Of a stretch of 64,000 nt of DNA, positions 43,355-54,111 are shown piece after piece. Origin of the DNA: Afipia felis ATCC 53690 (GTDB lineage: Bacteria > Pseudomonadota > Alphaproteobacteria > Rhizobiales > Xanthobacteraceae). The stretch's first letter is position 1. Every line of letters starts with the position of its first letter. The translations under genes and the position numbers were made by a program. Where the stretch lies: contig NZ_KB375270.1 in the NCBI RefSeq assembly GCF_000314735.2, positions 1,302,001-1,366,000 of the forward strand, written 5' to 3'. The notes beneath the pieces are model-generated. The model searched no databases. It had not been told where the DNA came from and was given only the letters and a program-made list of their open reading frames with translations.

Positions 43355-44746
43355 TCACGCGGATTTGCGCACCGCGTTGTCCATCAGTGTCTTGCCGAGC
43401 GACCACACCGCGCCGGGCACGCGATGGCTCGCCGCGATCACCTCGTCGAACGAATTCTCGATCCAAGTGCAATCCTCGTCCGTAATGGTAAGCGGCGGCA
43501 GCATCTTCACCGTGTGGCTCGCATGGCCCGCGACCTGCGTCAGGATCTTGTGGTCCTTGAACAACGGAATGGTGATAAGCTGGCAAAACAGACCTTTGCT
43601 CGCCGACTCCAGCAGATTCCACGACGCCTTGAGCGCAAACGATTTCGGCGGACCGAATTCGACGCCGATCATCAGGCCCTTGCCGCGCACCTTCTTCAAC
43701 AGTTCGTAACGCGGGATCATCGCGCTCAGCGTGCTGACGATGCGATTGCCGCAGCGCTCGGCGTTCTCGACCAGCTTCTCGGATTTCAGCACTTCGAGCG
43801 TGGCGATGCCCGCAGCCATCGCAAGGTCGTTCTTGGCGAAGGTCGAGCCGTGAACGACCGCGCGGTCCATGCGGTCGAAAATCTTGTCGAAGATCGCCTT
43901 GCGCATCAGCACCGCGCCGACTGGGACATGGCCGCCCGACAGCGATTTCGACAGCAGCACCATATCCGGCTCGACATTCCAGTGCTCGACGGCGAGGAAG
44001 CGGCCGGTGCGGCCGAGCCCGGTCTGGATTTCGTCGGCGACGAAGATCGTGCCGTACTTCTTGCAGAGTGCAGCCGCGCCCGGCAGGTAATCGTCGCTCG
44101 GGATGTTGACGCCTTTGCCCTGCACCGGCTCGACGATAAACGCCGCGACCTGACGCGACATCAGCGCCTTTTCCAGCGCCTCGAGGTCATTGAAGGGAAT
44201 CACCGAACAATCCGGCAGGAGCGGGCCGAAGCCGCCGCGAAAATTCGCATCGTCGGTCAGCGACAGCGAACCGTAGGTCAGGCCATGATAGCCATGGTCG
44301 CAATAGATCACGCCCGTGCGACCGGTCGCACCGCGCGCAAATTTGATCGCGGCTTCGACACATTCCGTCCCTGAATTCGCGAAAAACACCTTATCAAGGT
44401 AAGGCACCTGCGCGATCAGGCGTTCGGCCAGAACACCGGCGAGCGTGGAAATATCGAGTTGGACGAGATTGGCGAATTCGCTGTCGAGCACGCTTTTCAG
44501 GGCATCGCGAATCACCGGATGGTTACGGCCGAGCGCGAACACCCCGAAACCGCTGAGGAGATCGAGGTAGCGCGCATTATCGCGATCAAAGAGGTATTGC
44601 CCCTGCCCGCGCTGGAACCCGACGTCATAACCAATGGTTTTAAGAACCCGGACGAGTTGCTCGTTCAGATATCTCGTATGGAGCGCGCCGCGCTGAAACT
44701 GGCGGTCGGCGACTATCTCGGAAATGTCTAGATTTGCTTTCACCAT
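43355..44746 (-). CDS. hpnO: Hopanoid aminotransferase HpnO
   Basis: 463 residues from the ATG at 44746 (MVKANLDISEIVADRQFQRG); an upstream frame to 44806 is open. It is a class III PLP-dependent aminotransferase: NSGTECVEAAIKFARGATGR and IYCDHGYHGLTYGSLSLTDD bind the cofactor phosphate, FVADEIQTGLGRTGRFLAVE holds the Asp that contacts PLP, and the Schiff-base Lys is in VLLSKSLSGGHVPVGAVLM. HpnO makes aminobacteriohopanetriol from the ribosylhopane-derived aldehyde. The name rests on family resemblance plus the hopanoid neighbourhood (hpnN next, then dxs-ispH-hpnH). Confidence 0.82.
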   Translation of the reverse strand: MVKANLDISEIVADRQFQRGALHTRYLNEQLVRVLKTIGYDVGFQRGQGQYLFDRDNARYLDLLSGFGVFALGRNHPVIRDALKSVLDSEFANLVQLDISTLAGVLAERLIAQVPYLDKVFFANSGTECVEAAIKFARGATGRTGVIYCDHGYHGLTYGSLSLTDDANFRGGFGPLLPDCSVIPFNDLEALEKALMSRQVAAFIVEPVQGKGVNIPSDDYLPGAAALCKKYGTIFVADEIQTGLGRTGRFLAVEHWNVEPDMVLLSKSLSGGHVPVGAVLMRKAIFDKIFDRMDRAVVHGSTFAKNDLAMAAGIATLEVLKSEKLVENAERCGNRIVSTLSAMIPRYELLKKVRGKGLMIGVEFGPPKSFALKASWNLLESASKGLFCQLITIPLFKDHKILTQVAGHASHTVKMLPPLTITDEDCTWIENSFDEVIAASHRVPGAVWSLGKTLMDNAVRKSA

Positions 44747-44869
44747 GCAGTACATACGTCGTTTGATGGGTCGCTCGTCAACCAAAAAAGCGTCGCGGCC
44801 CGTCATCGGCCGGATGGAACATCCAGAGAAAATACGGTTTACTTTCGTTTGCAGCCTACGCGAGGATTC

Positions 44870-45478
44870 ATGCGGAAAATAGCTTGTTCGGCCATCGTTC
44901 TACTCGGCACCATCGGCGCTGCTCATGCCGCCGACATTCCCGGTGAATGGCGGGTGAAGGAAGGCGTAGCCACCATCCGCATTGCCGACTGTAACGGCCA
45001 CCTCTGGGGCGTTGTCGCCTCGGAACAGACGCCAGGCGGAATCGACAGCAAGAACCCTGACAAGGCCAAGCAGAGCCGTCCCACCCTCGGCATGCCCGTC
45101 CTCCTCGATATGACGCCGGACGAGGACGAGAAGGGTAAATGGAACGGCCACATCTACAACGCCAAGAACGGCAAGACTTATGAATCGTCGATCAAGCTGG
45201 CGTCACCGAACCAGTTGAAGGTCGAGGGCTGCGTGCTCGGCTTCCTGTGCGGTGGCGAGACTTGGACGCGTATCGCCGAACCGGCCTCGCCGGTCGCCGC
45301 CAATCCGACAGCACCGCATGCGGGCGCGCCACATACCGGCACGAAGATGACCGGTGCCCCTCGGACCATCGGTCAAAAGGGCGCAACTCCGGCCCCGGTG
45401 CCGGGAGCAGCAACGCCCCCGGCTCCCGGTTCAGACATCTGTCTTCTCCCCGACGTCGTCGCGGGGGCGGCCCATTAG
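44870..45478 (+). CDS. Exported DUF2147 protein with Pro/Ala-rich tail
   Basis: 202 residues from the ATG at 44870 (GCGAGGATTC upstream). A signal peptide ends at AHAAD. The DUF2147 core (about 22-130) is evident: GEWRVKEGVATIRIADCNGH, LWGVVASE, the DEDEKGKWNGHIYNAKNGKT stretch, and LKVEGCVLGFLCGGETWTRI. The three Cys are typical of this calycin-like periplasmic family. The last 70 residues are Ala/Pro/Gly-rich and disordered; the final 48 bases are antisense to the end of hpnN. It sits between hpnO and hpnN in opposite orientation. A role in hopanoid handling is possible but unproven. Confidence 0.78.
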   Translation: MRKIACSAIVLLGTIGAAHAADIPGEWRVKEGVATIRIADCNGHLWGVVASEQTPGGIDSKNPDKAKQSRPTLGMPVLLDMTPDEDEKGKWNGHIYNAKNGKTYESSIKLASPNQLKVEGCVLGFLCGGETWTRIAEPASPVAANPTAPHAGAPHTGTKMTGAPRTIGQKGATPAPVPGAATPPAPGSDICLLPDVVAGAAH

Positions 45479-48034
45479 GGCCGGCTGAAACAGCACCGCC
45501 GCCGCGAGCGTCGTCACCAGCGACAGCGCCATCAGCTTACCCATGCTCGACGTACCAGGATGGCTCGACAGCCACAGGCTGCCGAACGCTGTCGCAGTCG
45601 TCATCGCGCTGAAGAAGATCGCGCGCGTCAGGCTCGACTGCAGCAGCTTGACGTGCCCTGCTCGCCACGCCGTCACATAGTAGATCTTGAACGCGACGCC
45701 GACGCCAAGCAGCAGCGGCAACGCGATGATGTTGGCGAAGTTGAGCGGCAATCCGATGAGGACGCAAATCTCCAGCGTCACCACGCCCGCGAGGATCAGC
45801 GGCACCAGCGTCAGCAGCACGTCACTGAACCGCCGTAGCACGATGTACAAAAGAACGCCGATCGACAGCAGCGCCCAGAATCCCGCCTGAATGAAGGCCA
45901 TCACGATGGTGTGGCCCGATTCCAGAATCGAGATCGGTCCGCCGACCGCAGTCGGCTCGACCTTCTGAACGGCCGCCGCGAACTTGCGCAGCGTCTCGTT
46001 GTCGTTCGGATCGCCAGTCGGCAAAGCCTCTACACGGGCGCGGCCGTCCGGCGTCATCCACTCGCTTACAATCTCCGGAGGCAGCGTCTTCAGCGTGATC
46101 GGCTGGGCCTTCAGCGAATTGCGGACCTGTTCCACAACAGTGCGGTAAGGCGACAGGAATATCTCCGAAGCCTTGTCGCGCACCGATTTATCCGACTGCG
46201 CGAGCTTCGTCAGGTCGCCTGCAAGACGGTTGGCGGCCGCAGCCACGTCCGGCGGAGATTTTCCGGCCGTGCGCTTGAGGGCTGCCGCCGCATCCGTCAG
46301 CGCCGCGACGTTATCGAAATCCTCTGCCGGTGAACCCGGCTGCGATTTGAAGATCGGATCGAGCGCGCCCGCGGCCCGGCGGATCAAACCAAGCTTGGCC
46401 TGCTGATCCTCGGGCACGAAGCTTTCCAGCGTCGTGGTGCGGGATACTTCCGGCAGCTTCGAGAGCCGCTGCTGGGCTTCCTTCGCCGCAGCAAGCGATG
46501 GCGCCAGCACGTCAACCGCATTGGTTGCCGTGTTGGGATCGCGGCGCAGGTCGAGGTAGGTCGCGATCGATTCCACCTTCGGGCTGCGCAGGTTCATCGG
46601 GTTGAAGTCGAAATGCAGGAAATACAGCAGCGGAAGGCCGAGCGTCGCCACGCCGAGCGTGGTTGCCACGATGCCGATGCGGTGGTCTTCCAGGAACTTG
46701 TCGACCGGAGCGAGGAAGGCGTAACCGACCGGCTCCTTCTCGCCCGGCGGGTTGAACAGTTTCAGGAGCGCGGGCAGCACCGTCACCGCCATGAAGAACG
46801 CGATCAGCATACCGGCACCAGCGATCTTGCCGAGTTCGGATACGCCTTTGTAATGCGTCGGCAGGAACGACAAGAAGCCCGCGGCGGTGGCCACGGCGGC
46901 AAGCGTCAGCGGCACCGCCGCATGTTTGGCCGCCGCTTCCAGCGCTTCCTGCAGGTCGGGGATGTCGTAACGGTCTGACCTGTAGCGGACGCTGTACTGG
47001 ATTCCGAAATCGACGCCGAGGCCGACGAACAGCACGAAAAACGCGATCGATATCAGATTGAACGAATGCGCGATGATCAGCGCCACCGCCGTCGTCACCG
47101 ACAGGCCGATAGCAAGCGTAATCAGCACAGCGAGAATGATCCGCGGCGAATGCAGCGCGAGCCACAGGATGAAGATCACGATCAGGACCGTGATGATGCC
47201 GTTGAGAAGAGCGCCCTCCTGCACCGTGCCAAATTCCTCGTTGGCGATCGGCACCGGGCCGGTCAGGCGCACGCGGGCGTGAAAATTCTTGTCGAAAGAC
47301 AGATCGTTCGCAGCCTGACGGATGGCGTCGGTCGCAACCTTGCCGGGCTCCAGCGCCTGATAGTCCAGAATCGGCTGGATCAGAATCAGCGAACGCAGGT
47401 CGGAGGGCTGAAGCGCCTCGTTGCTGGTGAGTTGTCGCCAGGAAAAGGTGCCGCTGCCGGTCATGAGGATCTGCTCAAGACTTTCGGACACAAGGTTAAG
47501 GGGCCGCGCCAGTGCCTCGCGCGGCAGTTTCCCCCGCTCCACGCCCTGCAGCGCGGTCTGAAGCACCCCGGTCAGGCCGCGGATGCTGGGATCGTCATGC
47601 AAAATGTCGAAAAACGGCTGCGCCGCCGCGTACTGGCCGGTGATCTTGCCGACCTCGGCCGTTGGCAGGAATAAAAGACCGTTATTCTGGAAAAACGGTG
47701 TATCGGCGGGGCGGACCACCGAGGTGAATTTGTCGGTCTGGGGGGTAAGCTTCTTCTCCAGCGCGTCGCTCGCCTGGGCAGCCAGTTCGGGCGTTGCCGC
47801 CTCGACAACCGCGATAATCAGATCATTTCGGCCCGGAAAAGCCTTCTCGTAGGCCAGCTCACGCTGCCGCCACGGCAGGTTTTCGGAAATCAATTTGTTA
47901 ACGTCAGTTGAAATCGCGAAATTGTGCGATGCATATATACCGGCTATGACCGCCAAAATAACGCCAAGAAGTACGGTAAGCCATGCGTGGCGCGTACAGG
48001 TCTTGACCAAAGAGACGATAATCCTTGTCAGCAC
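45431..48034 (-). CDS. hpnN: Hopanoid transporter HpnN (MMPL/RND family)
   Basis: 867 residues with about 12 membrane helices in two sets of six and two large periplasmic loops, the MMPL layout. Visible landmarks: SLVKTCTRHAWLTVLLGVIL at the N-terminus, ITVLIVIFILWLALHSPRII, FVLFVGLGVDFGIQYSVRYR in helix 4 of the first half, and FANIIALPLLLGVGVAFKIY in the second. HpnN moves hopanoids from the inner to the outer membrane and is needed for normal cell division and stress tolerance in Rhodopseudomonas. Length and the hopanoid context agree. It diverges from dxs, 211 bases apart. Confidence 0.88.
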   Translation of the reverse strand: MLTRIIVSLVKTCTRHAWLTVLLGVILAVIAGIYASHNFAISTDVNKLISENLPWRQRELAYEKAFPGRNDLIIAVVEAATPELAAQASDALEKKLTPQTDKFTSVVRPADTPFFQNNGLLFLPTAEVGKITGQYAAAQPFFDILHDDPSIRGLTGVLQTALQGVERGKLPREALARPLNLVSESLEQILMTGSGTFSWRQLTSNEALQPSDLRSLILIQPILDYQALEPGKVATDAIRQAANDLSFDKNFHARVRLTGPVPIANEEFGTVQEGALLNGIITVLIVIFILWLALHSPRIILAVLITLAIGLSVTTAVALIIAHSFNLISIAFFVLFVGLGVDFGIQYSVRYRSDRYDIPDLQEALEAAAKHAAVPLTLAAVATAAGFLSFLPTHYKGVSELGKIAGAGMLIAFFMAVTVLPALLKLFNPPGEKEPVGYAFLAPVDKFLEDHRIGIVATTLGVATLGLPLLYFLHFDFNPMNLRSPKVESIATYLDLRRDPNTATNAVDVLAPSLAAAKEAQQRLSKLPEVSRTTTLESFVPEDQQAKLGLIRRAAGALDPIFKSQPGSPAEDFDNVAALTDAAAALKRTAGKSPPDVAAAANRLAGDLTKLAQSDKSVRDKASEIFLSPYRTVVEQVRNSLKAQPITLKTLPPEIVSEWMTPDGRARVEALPTGDPNDNETLRKFAAAVQKVEPTAVGGPISILESGHTIVMAFIQAGFWALLSIGVLLYIVLRRFSDVLLTLVPLILAGVVTLEICVLIGLPLNFANIIALPLLLGVGVAFKIYYVTAWRAGHVKLLQSSLTRAIFFSAMTTATAFGSLWLSSHPGTSSMGKLMALSLVTTLAAAVLFQPALMGRPRDDVGEKTDV

Positions 48035-48245
48035 AGGTTTTCTTTCTATTTGAAGCGATCAACTTGAGGGATTGCGCGTTTAGGTAGGCCAGCGGGTTAA
48101 CTCTGACCTGCCGGATAGGTGCCTTTCAGGCACACAATCGTGGCATAAGACGGAAAATTGCCGAGAACTACTGCGTTATAGCTGCCGTAATGATACACTC
48201 CCTCGCCGTTCACGTCTTGTTCTTGTACAGTTCGGATCTCCCCCA

Positions 48246-50162
48246 ATGACTTCATCCACTCCGCTGCTCGATCAGATCAACTGTCCCGCCGATTTGCGCA
48301 AGCTCAAAGAAAGCGAGCTGCTGCAAGTTGCGCAGGAGCTGCGCGCGGAAACCATCAACACTGTTGCGGTAACGGGCGGCCATCTCGGCTCAGGTCTCGG
48401 CGTGGTGGAACTCACTGTTGCGTTACATCATGTTTTTAATACGCCCGATGACCGCATCATCTGGGACGTCGGCCATCAGGCCTACCCTCACAAGATTCTG
48501 ACCAGCCGACGTGACCGAATTCGCACGCTCCGGCAAGGCGGCGGATTGTCCGGTTTCACCAAGCGCGCCGAGAGCGAATACGACTGCTTCGGCACCGCGC
48601 ACTCCTCGACCTCGATTTCCGCCGGTCTTGGCATGGCGGTTGCGCGCGACCTGTCGGGCGGCAACAACAATGTGATCGCCGTGATCGGCGACGGCGCGAT
48701 GTCCGCCGGCATGGCCTATGAGGCGATGAACAATGCGGGCGCGATGGATTCGCGACTGATCGTCATCCTCAACGACAACGAAATGTCGATCGCCCCGCCG
48801 GTCGGCGCGATGTCGTCGTATCTGTCGCGACTGACTTCGAGCAACACCTATCGCTCGCTGCGCGAGATCGGCAAACAGGTCGCCAAGCGGCTTCCAAAAT
48901 TCGTCGAAAAGGGCGCGCAGCGCGCCGAGGAATATGCCCGCGGCATGCTCTCCGGCGGCACGCTATTCGAGGAGCTCGGCTTCTATTATGTCGGCCCGAT
49001 CGACGGCCACAACCTCGACCACCTGCTCCCGGTGCTGAAGAACGTCCGCGATTCCAAGGTCGGCCCGACGCTGATCCATGTCGTCACCGAAAAGGGCAAG
49101 GGCTACAGCCACGCCGAGACCGCCAAGGACAAGTATCACGGTGTCGTCAAATTCGATGTAGCCACCGGCAAGCAGGACAAGGCCAAGGCGAACGCGCCCT
49201 CCTACACGAGCGTGTTCGGCAATGCGCTGGTCAAGCTTGCCGAGAAGGACGAGAAGATTATCGGCATCACCGCCGCGATGCCGTCAGGCACCGGCGTCGA
49301 CATCTTCCAGAAAGTCTATCCCGAGCGCACCTTCGATGTCGGCATCGCCGAGCAGCACGCGGTGACGTTCGCAGCGGGTCTTGCCACCGAAGGCATGAAG
49401 CCCTTCGTCGCGATCTACTCGACCTTCCTGCAGCGCGCCTACGATCAGGTCGTGCACGATGTCGCCATCCAGAAGCTGCCGGTCCGCTTTGTGATCGACC
49501 GCGCCGGTCTCGTCGGCGCGGATGGCCCGACCCATGCGGGCTCGTTCGACCTCGCTTATCTCGGCTGCCTGCCCGATATGGTCATCATGGCCGCGTCGGA
49601 TGAAGCCGAACTCGTTCACATGGTCGCGACTGCGGCCGCCATCAACGATCGTCCCTCCGCCTTCCGCTTCCCGCGTGGCGACGGTGTCGGCGTCGATCTT
49701 CCCGCCGAAGGCGTGCCGCTCGAAATCGGCAAGGGCCGCATCGTGCGCGAGGGCTCGTCGGTGGCGATCCTGTCGCTCGGCACTCGCCTCAATGAATCCC
49801 TGAAAGCCGCCGACATTCTGAAATCGCACGGGCTGACCACCACGGTCGCCGACGCGCGCTTCGCAAAACCGATCGATACCGATCTGGTGTTGCAACTCGC
49901 GCGCGACCACGACGTTCTCATCACCATCGAGGAAGGTGCAATCGGCGGCTTCGGCGCGCAGGTTCTGCACACGCTCGCCGAGGCGGGCGCGCTCGACAAG
50001 GGCCTGAAGGTCCGCTCGATGGTGCTGCCGGACGTCTTTATCGATCAGGACAGCCCCGCTGCGATGTACGCAAAGGCCGGTCTCGATGCGAAGGGCATCG
50101 TCAAGCGCGTGTTCGAAGCGCTCGGCCGTGAAAACGAAATCAACGCGGTGCAGCTTGCTTAA
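48246..50162 (+). CDS. dxs: 1-deoxy-D-xylulose-5-phosphate synthase
   Basis: 638 residues. First enzyme of the MEP isoprenoid pathway: pyruvate plus glyceraldehyde-3-phosphate gives DXP and CO2, with thiamine diphosphate. Motifs: [20 protein letters not shown] with the TPP-region His, [20 protein letters not shown] (TPP/Mg motif), [40 protein letters not shown] with the catalytic Glu, and [20 protein letters not shown]. Full length. It leads dxs-ispH-hpnH; its stop overlaps the probable ispH start by eight bases. Placing dxs here links precursor supply to hopanoid output. Confidence 0.96.
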   Translation: MTSSTPLLDQINCPADLRKLKESELLQVAQELRAETINTVAVTGGHLGSGLGVVELTVALHHVFNTPDDRIIWDVGHQAYPHKILTSRRDRIRTLRQGGGLSGFTKRAESEYDCFGTAHSSTSISAGLGMAVARDLSGGNNNVIAVIGDGAMSAGMAYEAMNNAGAMDSRLIVILNDNEMSIAPPVGAMSSYLSRLTSSNTYRSLREIGKQVAKRLPKFVEKGAQRAEEYARGMLSGGTLFEELGFYYVGPIDGHNLDHLLPVLKNVRDSKVGPTLIHVVTEKGKGYSHAETAKDKYHGVVKFDVATGKQDKAKANAPSYTSVFGNALVKLAEKDEKIIGITAAMPSGTGVDIFQKVYPERTFDVGIAEQHAVTFAAGLATEGMKPFVAIYSTFLQRAYDQVVHDVAIQKLPVRFVIDRAGLVGADGPTHAGSFDLAYLGCLPDMVIMAASDEAELVHMVATAAAINDRPSAFRFPRGDGVGVDLPAEGVPLEIGKGRIVREGSSVAILSLGTRLNESLKAADILKSHGLTTTVADARFAKPIDTDLVLQLARDHDVLITIEEGAIGGFGAQVLHTLAEAGALDKGLKVRSMVLPDVFIDQDSPAAMYAKAGLDAKGIVKRVFEALGRENEINAVQLA

Positions 50163-51132
50163 CAAGACTCCTATCCAAACCGACACGATCCAGGTTCTGC
50201 TGGCCCAGCCGCGCGGCTTCTGCGCGGGGGTGGTGCGTGCGATCGAGATCGTCGAGCGCGCGCTCGAGAAGTACGGCCCGCCGGTCTACGTCCGTCACGA
50301 GATCGTGCACAACAAGTACGTGGTCGAGAGCCTCAAGGCGAAGGGCGCGGTGTTCGTGGAAGACGTCCACGAGGTGCCGGACAACGCCATCACCGTGTTC
50401 AGCGCTCACGGCGTCGCCAAGAGCGTGGAAGCGGAAGCGGCCTCCCGCAATCTACCAGTGCTAGACGCCACCTGCCCGCTCGTCTCCAAGGTTCACAATC
50501 AGGGCAAGCGCTATGTCGGCAAGGGCCGCCGTCTCGTGCTGATCGGCCATGAGGGCCACCCGGAAGTCGTCGGCACCATGGGCCAGGTGCCCGGTCCGGT
50601 GACGCTGGTGCAGAGCGTGGAGGACGTGGCGCAGCTCGACATCCCGAGCGACGCGCCGGTCGCCTACATCACCCAGACCACACTCAGCGTCGACGACACC
50701 AGGGACATCATTGCCGCTCTCGCAGAGCGGTTTCCCGATCTTGAGGGGCCTGACACCCGCGATATCTGCTATGCTACGCAGAATCGTCAATCCTCGGTCC
50801 GCGACCTCAGCAAGCTTGTTGATCTGATCCTTGTTGTCGGCGCGACCAACAGTTCCAACTCCAACCGTTTGCGTGAAATCGGCACCGAAGTCGGTGTCCC
50901 GAGCTATCTGATCGCCGACGGCAGCCAACTCAATCCGGAGTGGCTCCGCGGTGTCAAAACGGTCGGAATCACCGCCGGGGCATCCGCTCCGGAAGTTCTT
51001 GTCGATGACGTGATCAACGCCCTACGCCGCATCGCTCCCGTGACCGTGGATGTGGTGCCTGGGCGCGAGGAAAACATCGAGTTCAAGCTGCCGCCGGAGC
51101 TGACATCGGTCAGAGCCGGAGCACAGCTCTAA
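50155..51132 (+). CDS. ispH: 4-hydroxy-3-methylbut-2-enyl diphosphate reductase
   Basis: 325 residues if the TTG at 50155 is used (overlapping the dxs stop as TTGCTTAA); an ATG at 50086 lies deep in dxs and gives an unlikely N-terminus. IspH reduces HMBPP to IPP and DMAPP, the last MEP step, with a [4Fe-4S] cluster. Its three cluster cysteines are visible in [40 protein letters not shown] and [13 protein letters not shown]. Also [20 protein letters not shown] and [16 protein letters not shown] with the conserved His. Second gene of the dxs-ispH-hpnH operon. Confidence 0.95.
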   Translation: MLNKTPIQTDTIQVLLAQPRGFCAGVVRAIEIVERALEKYGPPVYVRHEIVHNKYVVESLKAKGAVFVEDVHEVPDNAITVFSAHGVAKSVEAEAASRNLPVLDATCPLVSKVHNQGKRYVGKGRRLVLIGHEGHPEVVGTMGQVPGPVTLVQSVEDVAQLDIPSDAPVAYITQTTLSVDDTRDIIAALAERFPDLEGPDTRDICYATQNRQSSVRDLSKLVDLILVVGATNSSNSNRLREIGTEVGVPSYLIADGSQLNPEWLRGVKTVGITAGASAPEVLVDDVINALRRIAPVTVDVVPGREENIEFKLPPELTSVRAGAQL

Positions 51133-51150
51133 TCGGAAAGACGCTTCTTC

Positions 51151-52341
<1,191 letters not shown>

Positions 52342-52362
52342 AGCTTGACGTCAAGCAAGACC

Positions 52363-52395
52363 CAAAAGCCCCGGATAATCCGGGGCTTTTTGTTT
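52363..52395 (+). terminator. Rho-independent terminator after hpnH
   Basis: AAAAGCCCCGGAT, short loop, ATCCGGGGCTTTTTGTTTT. Nearly the same stem recurs at 54036-54066 after the outer-membrane protein gene. Confidence 0.9.
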
Positions 52396-52568
52396 TGTAG
52401 TTTAAGCAAGCTGAATATTGCGCTTCGCCACAGCCCCAGTTGACGGAGGAAAGCTCCACGCAAAACGAGCACTGTGGCGTCTCGGCTACATCCTCCCCAC
52501 GCCCGGTATTTTAGATTGACCACCATTACATCCGGAGTCCCGCTCCGGATGAGGGGCTGGGGCATTTC

Positions 52569-54014
52569 ATGAAAAAGCTATTGCTGGGTTCGACAGCGCT
52601 GATTGCGCTGACCGTGGCGGCGAACGCCGCAGATCTCTCGCCGAAGACCTACACCAAGGCGCCCCTCACGGCGCAAGCCAACTGGACCGGCTTCTATGTG
52701 TTCGGCGGTGCAGGCTACGGCATGTGGTCTGCGGACCAGCAAGTCGACCCCAACCTCCTGCCGATGGACCCGTTACGCACGGGCGGCCGCGGCTGGTTCG
52801 GCACCGTCGGCGGCGGCTACGACTGGCAGTTCAGTTCAAACTGGGTCGGGGGCATTTTTGCCGATGCGCAATTCGGCAGCATGAAAGGGACATACGACAT
52901 GTCCTTCCCGTACAGTGCCACTGCCGCGCCGAAGAATACCGCCAACTATGCCGCAGGTGCCCGTCTCGGCTATCTGATCGCGCCCAACGCGCTGTCCTAT
53001 GTCAACGCGGGCTACAGTCATGCCGAGTTCTCAGGCTCGACCCTGAGTTCTCAGATTGTACCACCGTTCGCCTTCTCCACGGCCAAACTCAATCTCGACG
53101 GGTGGTTCGTGGGTGGCGGCGTCGAGAATTCACTCGACCTGTTTGGCATCTCCACTCCTGGCCTGTTCATGAAGACGGAGTATCGACTCGCCGAATACGG
53201 GCGGAAGAACTTCATCCTCACCGAGGGCCCGCTTACCGGACCACTTGGCTCATTCAAACCCTACGTGCAGACCATTTCGACCTCGCTGGTCTACCGTTTC
53301 AACTCGAACGGCATACCAGCGCGCATTGCCAGTGCGCCGCTTTATACGAAAGCTCCGGCGGCTGCCCCTAGCTGGACCGGATTCTATCTGTCCGGTGGCG
53401 GCGGGTATGGCCTCCTGACCAACGACCAAAGCGTCTCCAGCATCTTCGGCCCGCTGGATGCTCGCATGGGTGGCCGCGGCTGGTTCGGCACGGTCGGGGG
53501 CGGCTATGATTGGCAGTTTGCGCCCTCATGGGTCGGCGGCGTGTTTGCGGACGCACAGTTCGGCGACATCAAGACCAGTGCCGATCTCGTCGGTACAGGC
53601 CGGGCCGCGTGGCCCAAGAACGACCTCAGCTACGCTATCGGCGTCCGCGCCGGTTATCTCGTTGCGCCCAACGTGCTGTCTTACGTCAATGGCGGCTACA
53701 GCCATGCCGAGTTCACAAAGGCAGATTTCTCGCCGGATCTGACATCCTTCACCCTGCCGAAAACCAAATATGACGGCTGGTTCCTGGGCGGCGGCGTCGA
53801 GAACTCGCTGAATATCTTCGGCATCTCTTCGCCGGGCTGGTTCATGAAGACGGAATATCGTTTGGCCGAATACGGACGGAAGTCGGTCTCGGTCATTGAG
53901 AACGGTGGCGGAGCGCCGCTGCCGTATTCCTTTAAGCCCTACATCCAGACTGTCGCGACCTCGCTGGTCTATCGCTTCAACTGGAGCGGCGCGCCGATCT
54001 CGGCGAAATACTGA
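52569..54014 (+). CDS. Tandem double-barrel outer-membrane protein (Omp25/31-like repeats)
   Basis: 481 residues with one signal peptide (MKKLLLGSTALIALTVAANA). The mature part contains two near-duplicate domains of about 210 residues: 38-251 and 268-476. Each begins WTGFY, has GGRGWFGTVGGGYDWQF, LSYVN.GYSHAEF, DGWF.GGGVENSL and FMKTEYRLAEYGRK at matching places, and ends with TSLVYRFN, a barrel-closing strand. YTKAP precedes both copies. Each unit matches the 8-stranded Omp25/31-like barrel family of rhizobia, which normally has one barrel of about 200-250 residues. It is bounded by two near-identical terminators. Function (porin or structural) unknown. Confidence 0.85.
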   Translation: MKKLLLGSTALIALTVAANAADLSPKTYTKAPLTAQANWTGFYVFGGAGYGMWSADQQVDPNLLPMDPLRTGGRGWFGTVGGGYDWQFSSNWVGGIFADAQFGSMKGTYDMSFPYSATAAPKNTANYAAGARLGYLIAPNALSYVNAGYSHAEFSGSTLSSQIVPPFAFSTAKLNLDGWFVGGGVENSLDLFGISTPGLFMKTEYRLAEYGRKNFILTEGPLTGPLGSFKPYVQTISTSLVYRFNSNGIPARIASAPLYTKAPAAAPSWTGFYLSGGGGYGLLTNDQSVSSIFGPLDARMGGRGWFGTVGGGYDWQFAPSWVGGVFADAQFGDIKTSADLVGTGRAAWPKNDLSYAIGVRAGYLVAPNVLSYVNGGYSHAEFTKADFSPDLTSFTLPKTKYDGWFLGGGVENSLNIFGISSPGWFMKTEYRLAEYGRKSVSVIENGGGAPLPYSFKPYIQTVATSLVYRFNWSGAPISAKY

Positions 54015-54035
54015 GGCAGAACACAATCTGAAAAC

Positions 54036-54066
54036 AAAAGCCCCGGATCGCTCCGGGGCTTTTTGT
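54036..54066. terminator. Bidirectional rho-independent terminator
   Basis: AAAAGCCCCGGA, loop TCGC, TCCGGGGCTTTTT; flanking A- and T-runs let it act for the outer-membrane protein gene (plus) and hpnG (minus). Stem and flanks closely match the terminator at 52363-52395. Confidence 0.88.
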
Positions 54067-54111
54067 TGCATCGAGTTTTGTGGACCGGCCCAGGCGAGCC
54101 GCAGCGAGCGC

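Noticed and set aside
43136..44374. 412-codon plus-strand frame across the Cys-rich gene, terminator and hpnO
   Set aside because: It runs through a strong terminator and antisense to a clear aminotransferase; composition is that of a shadow frame.
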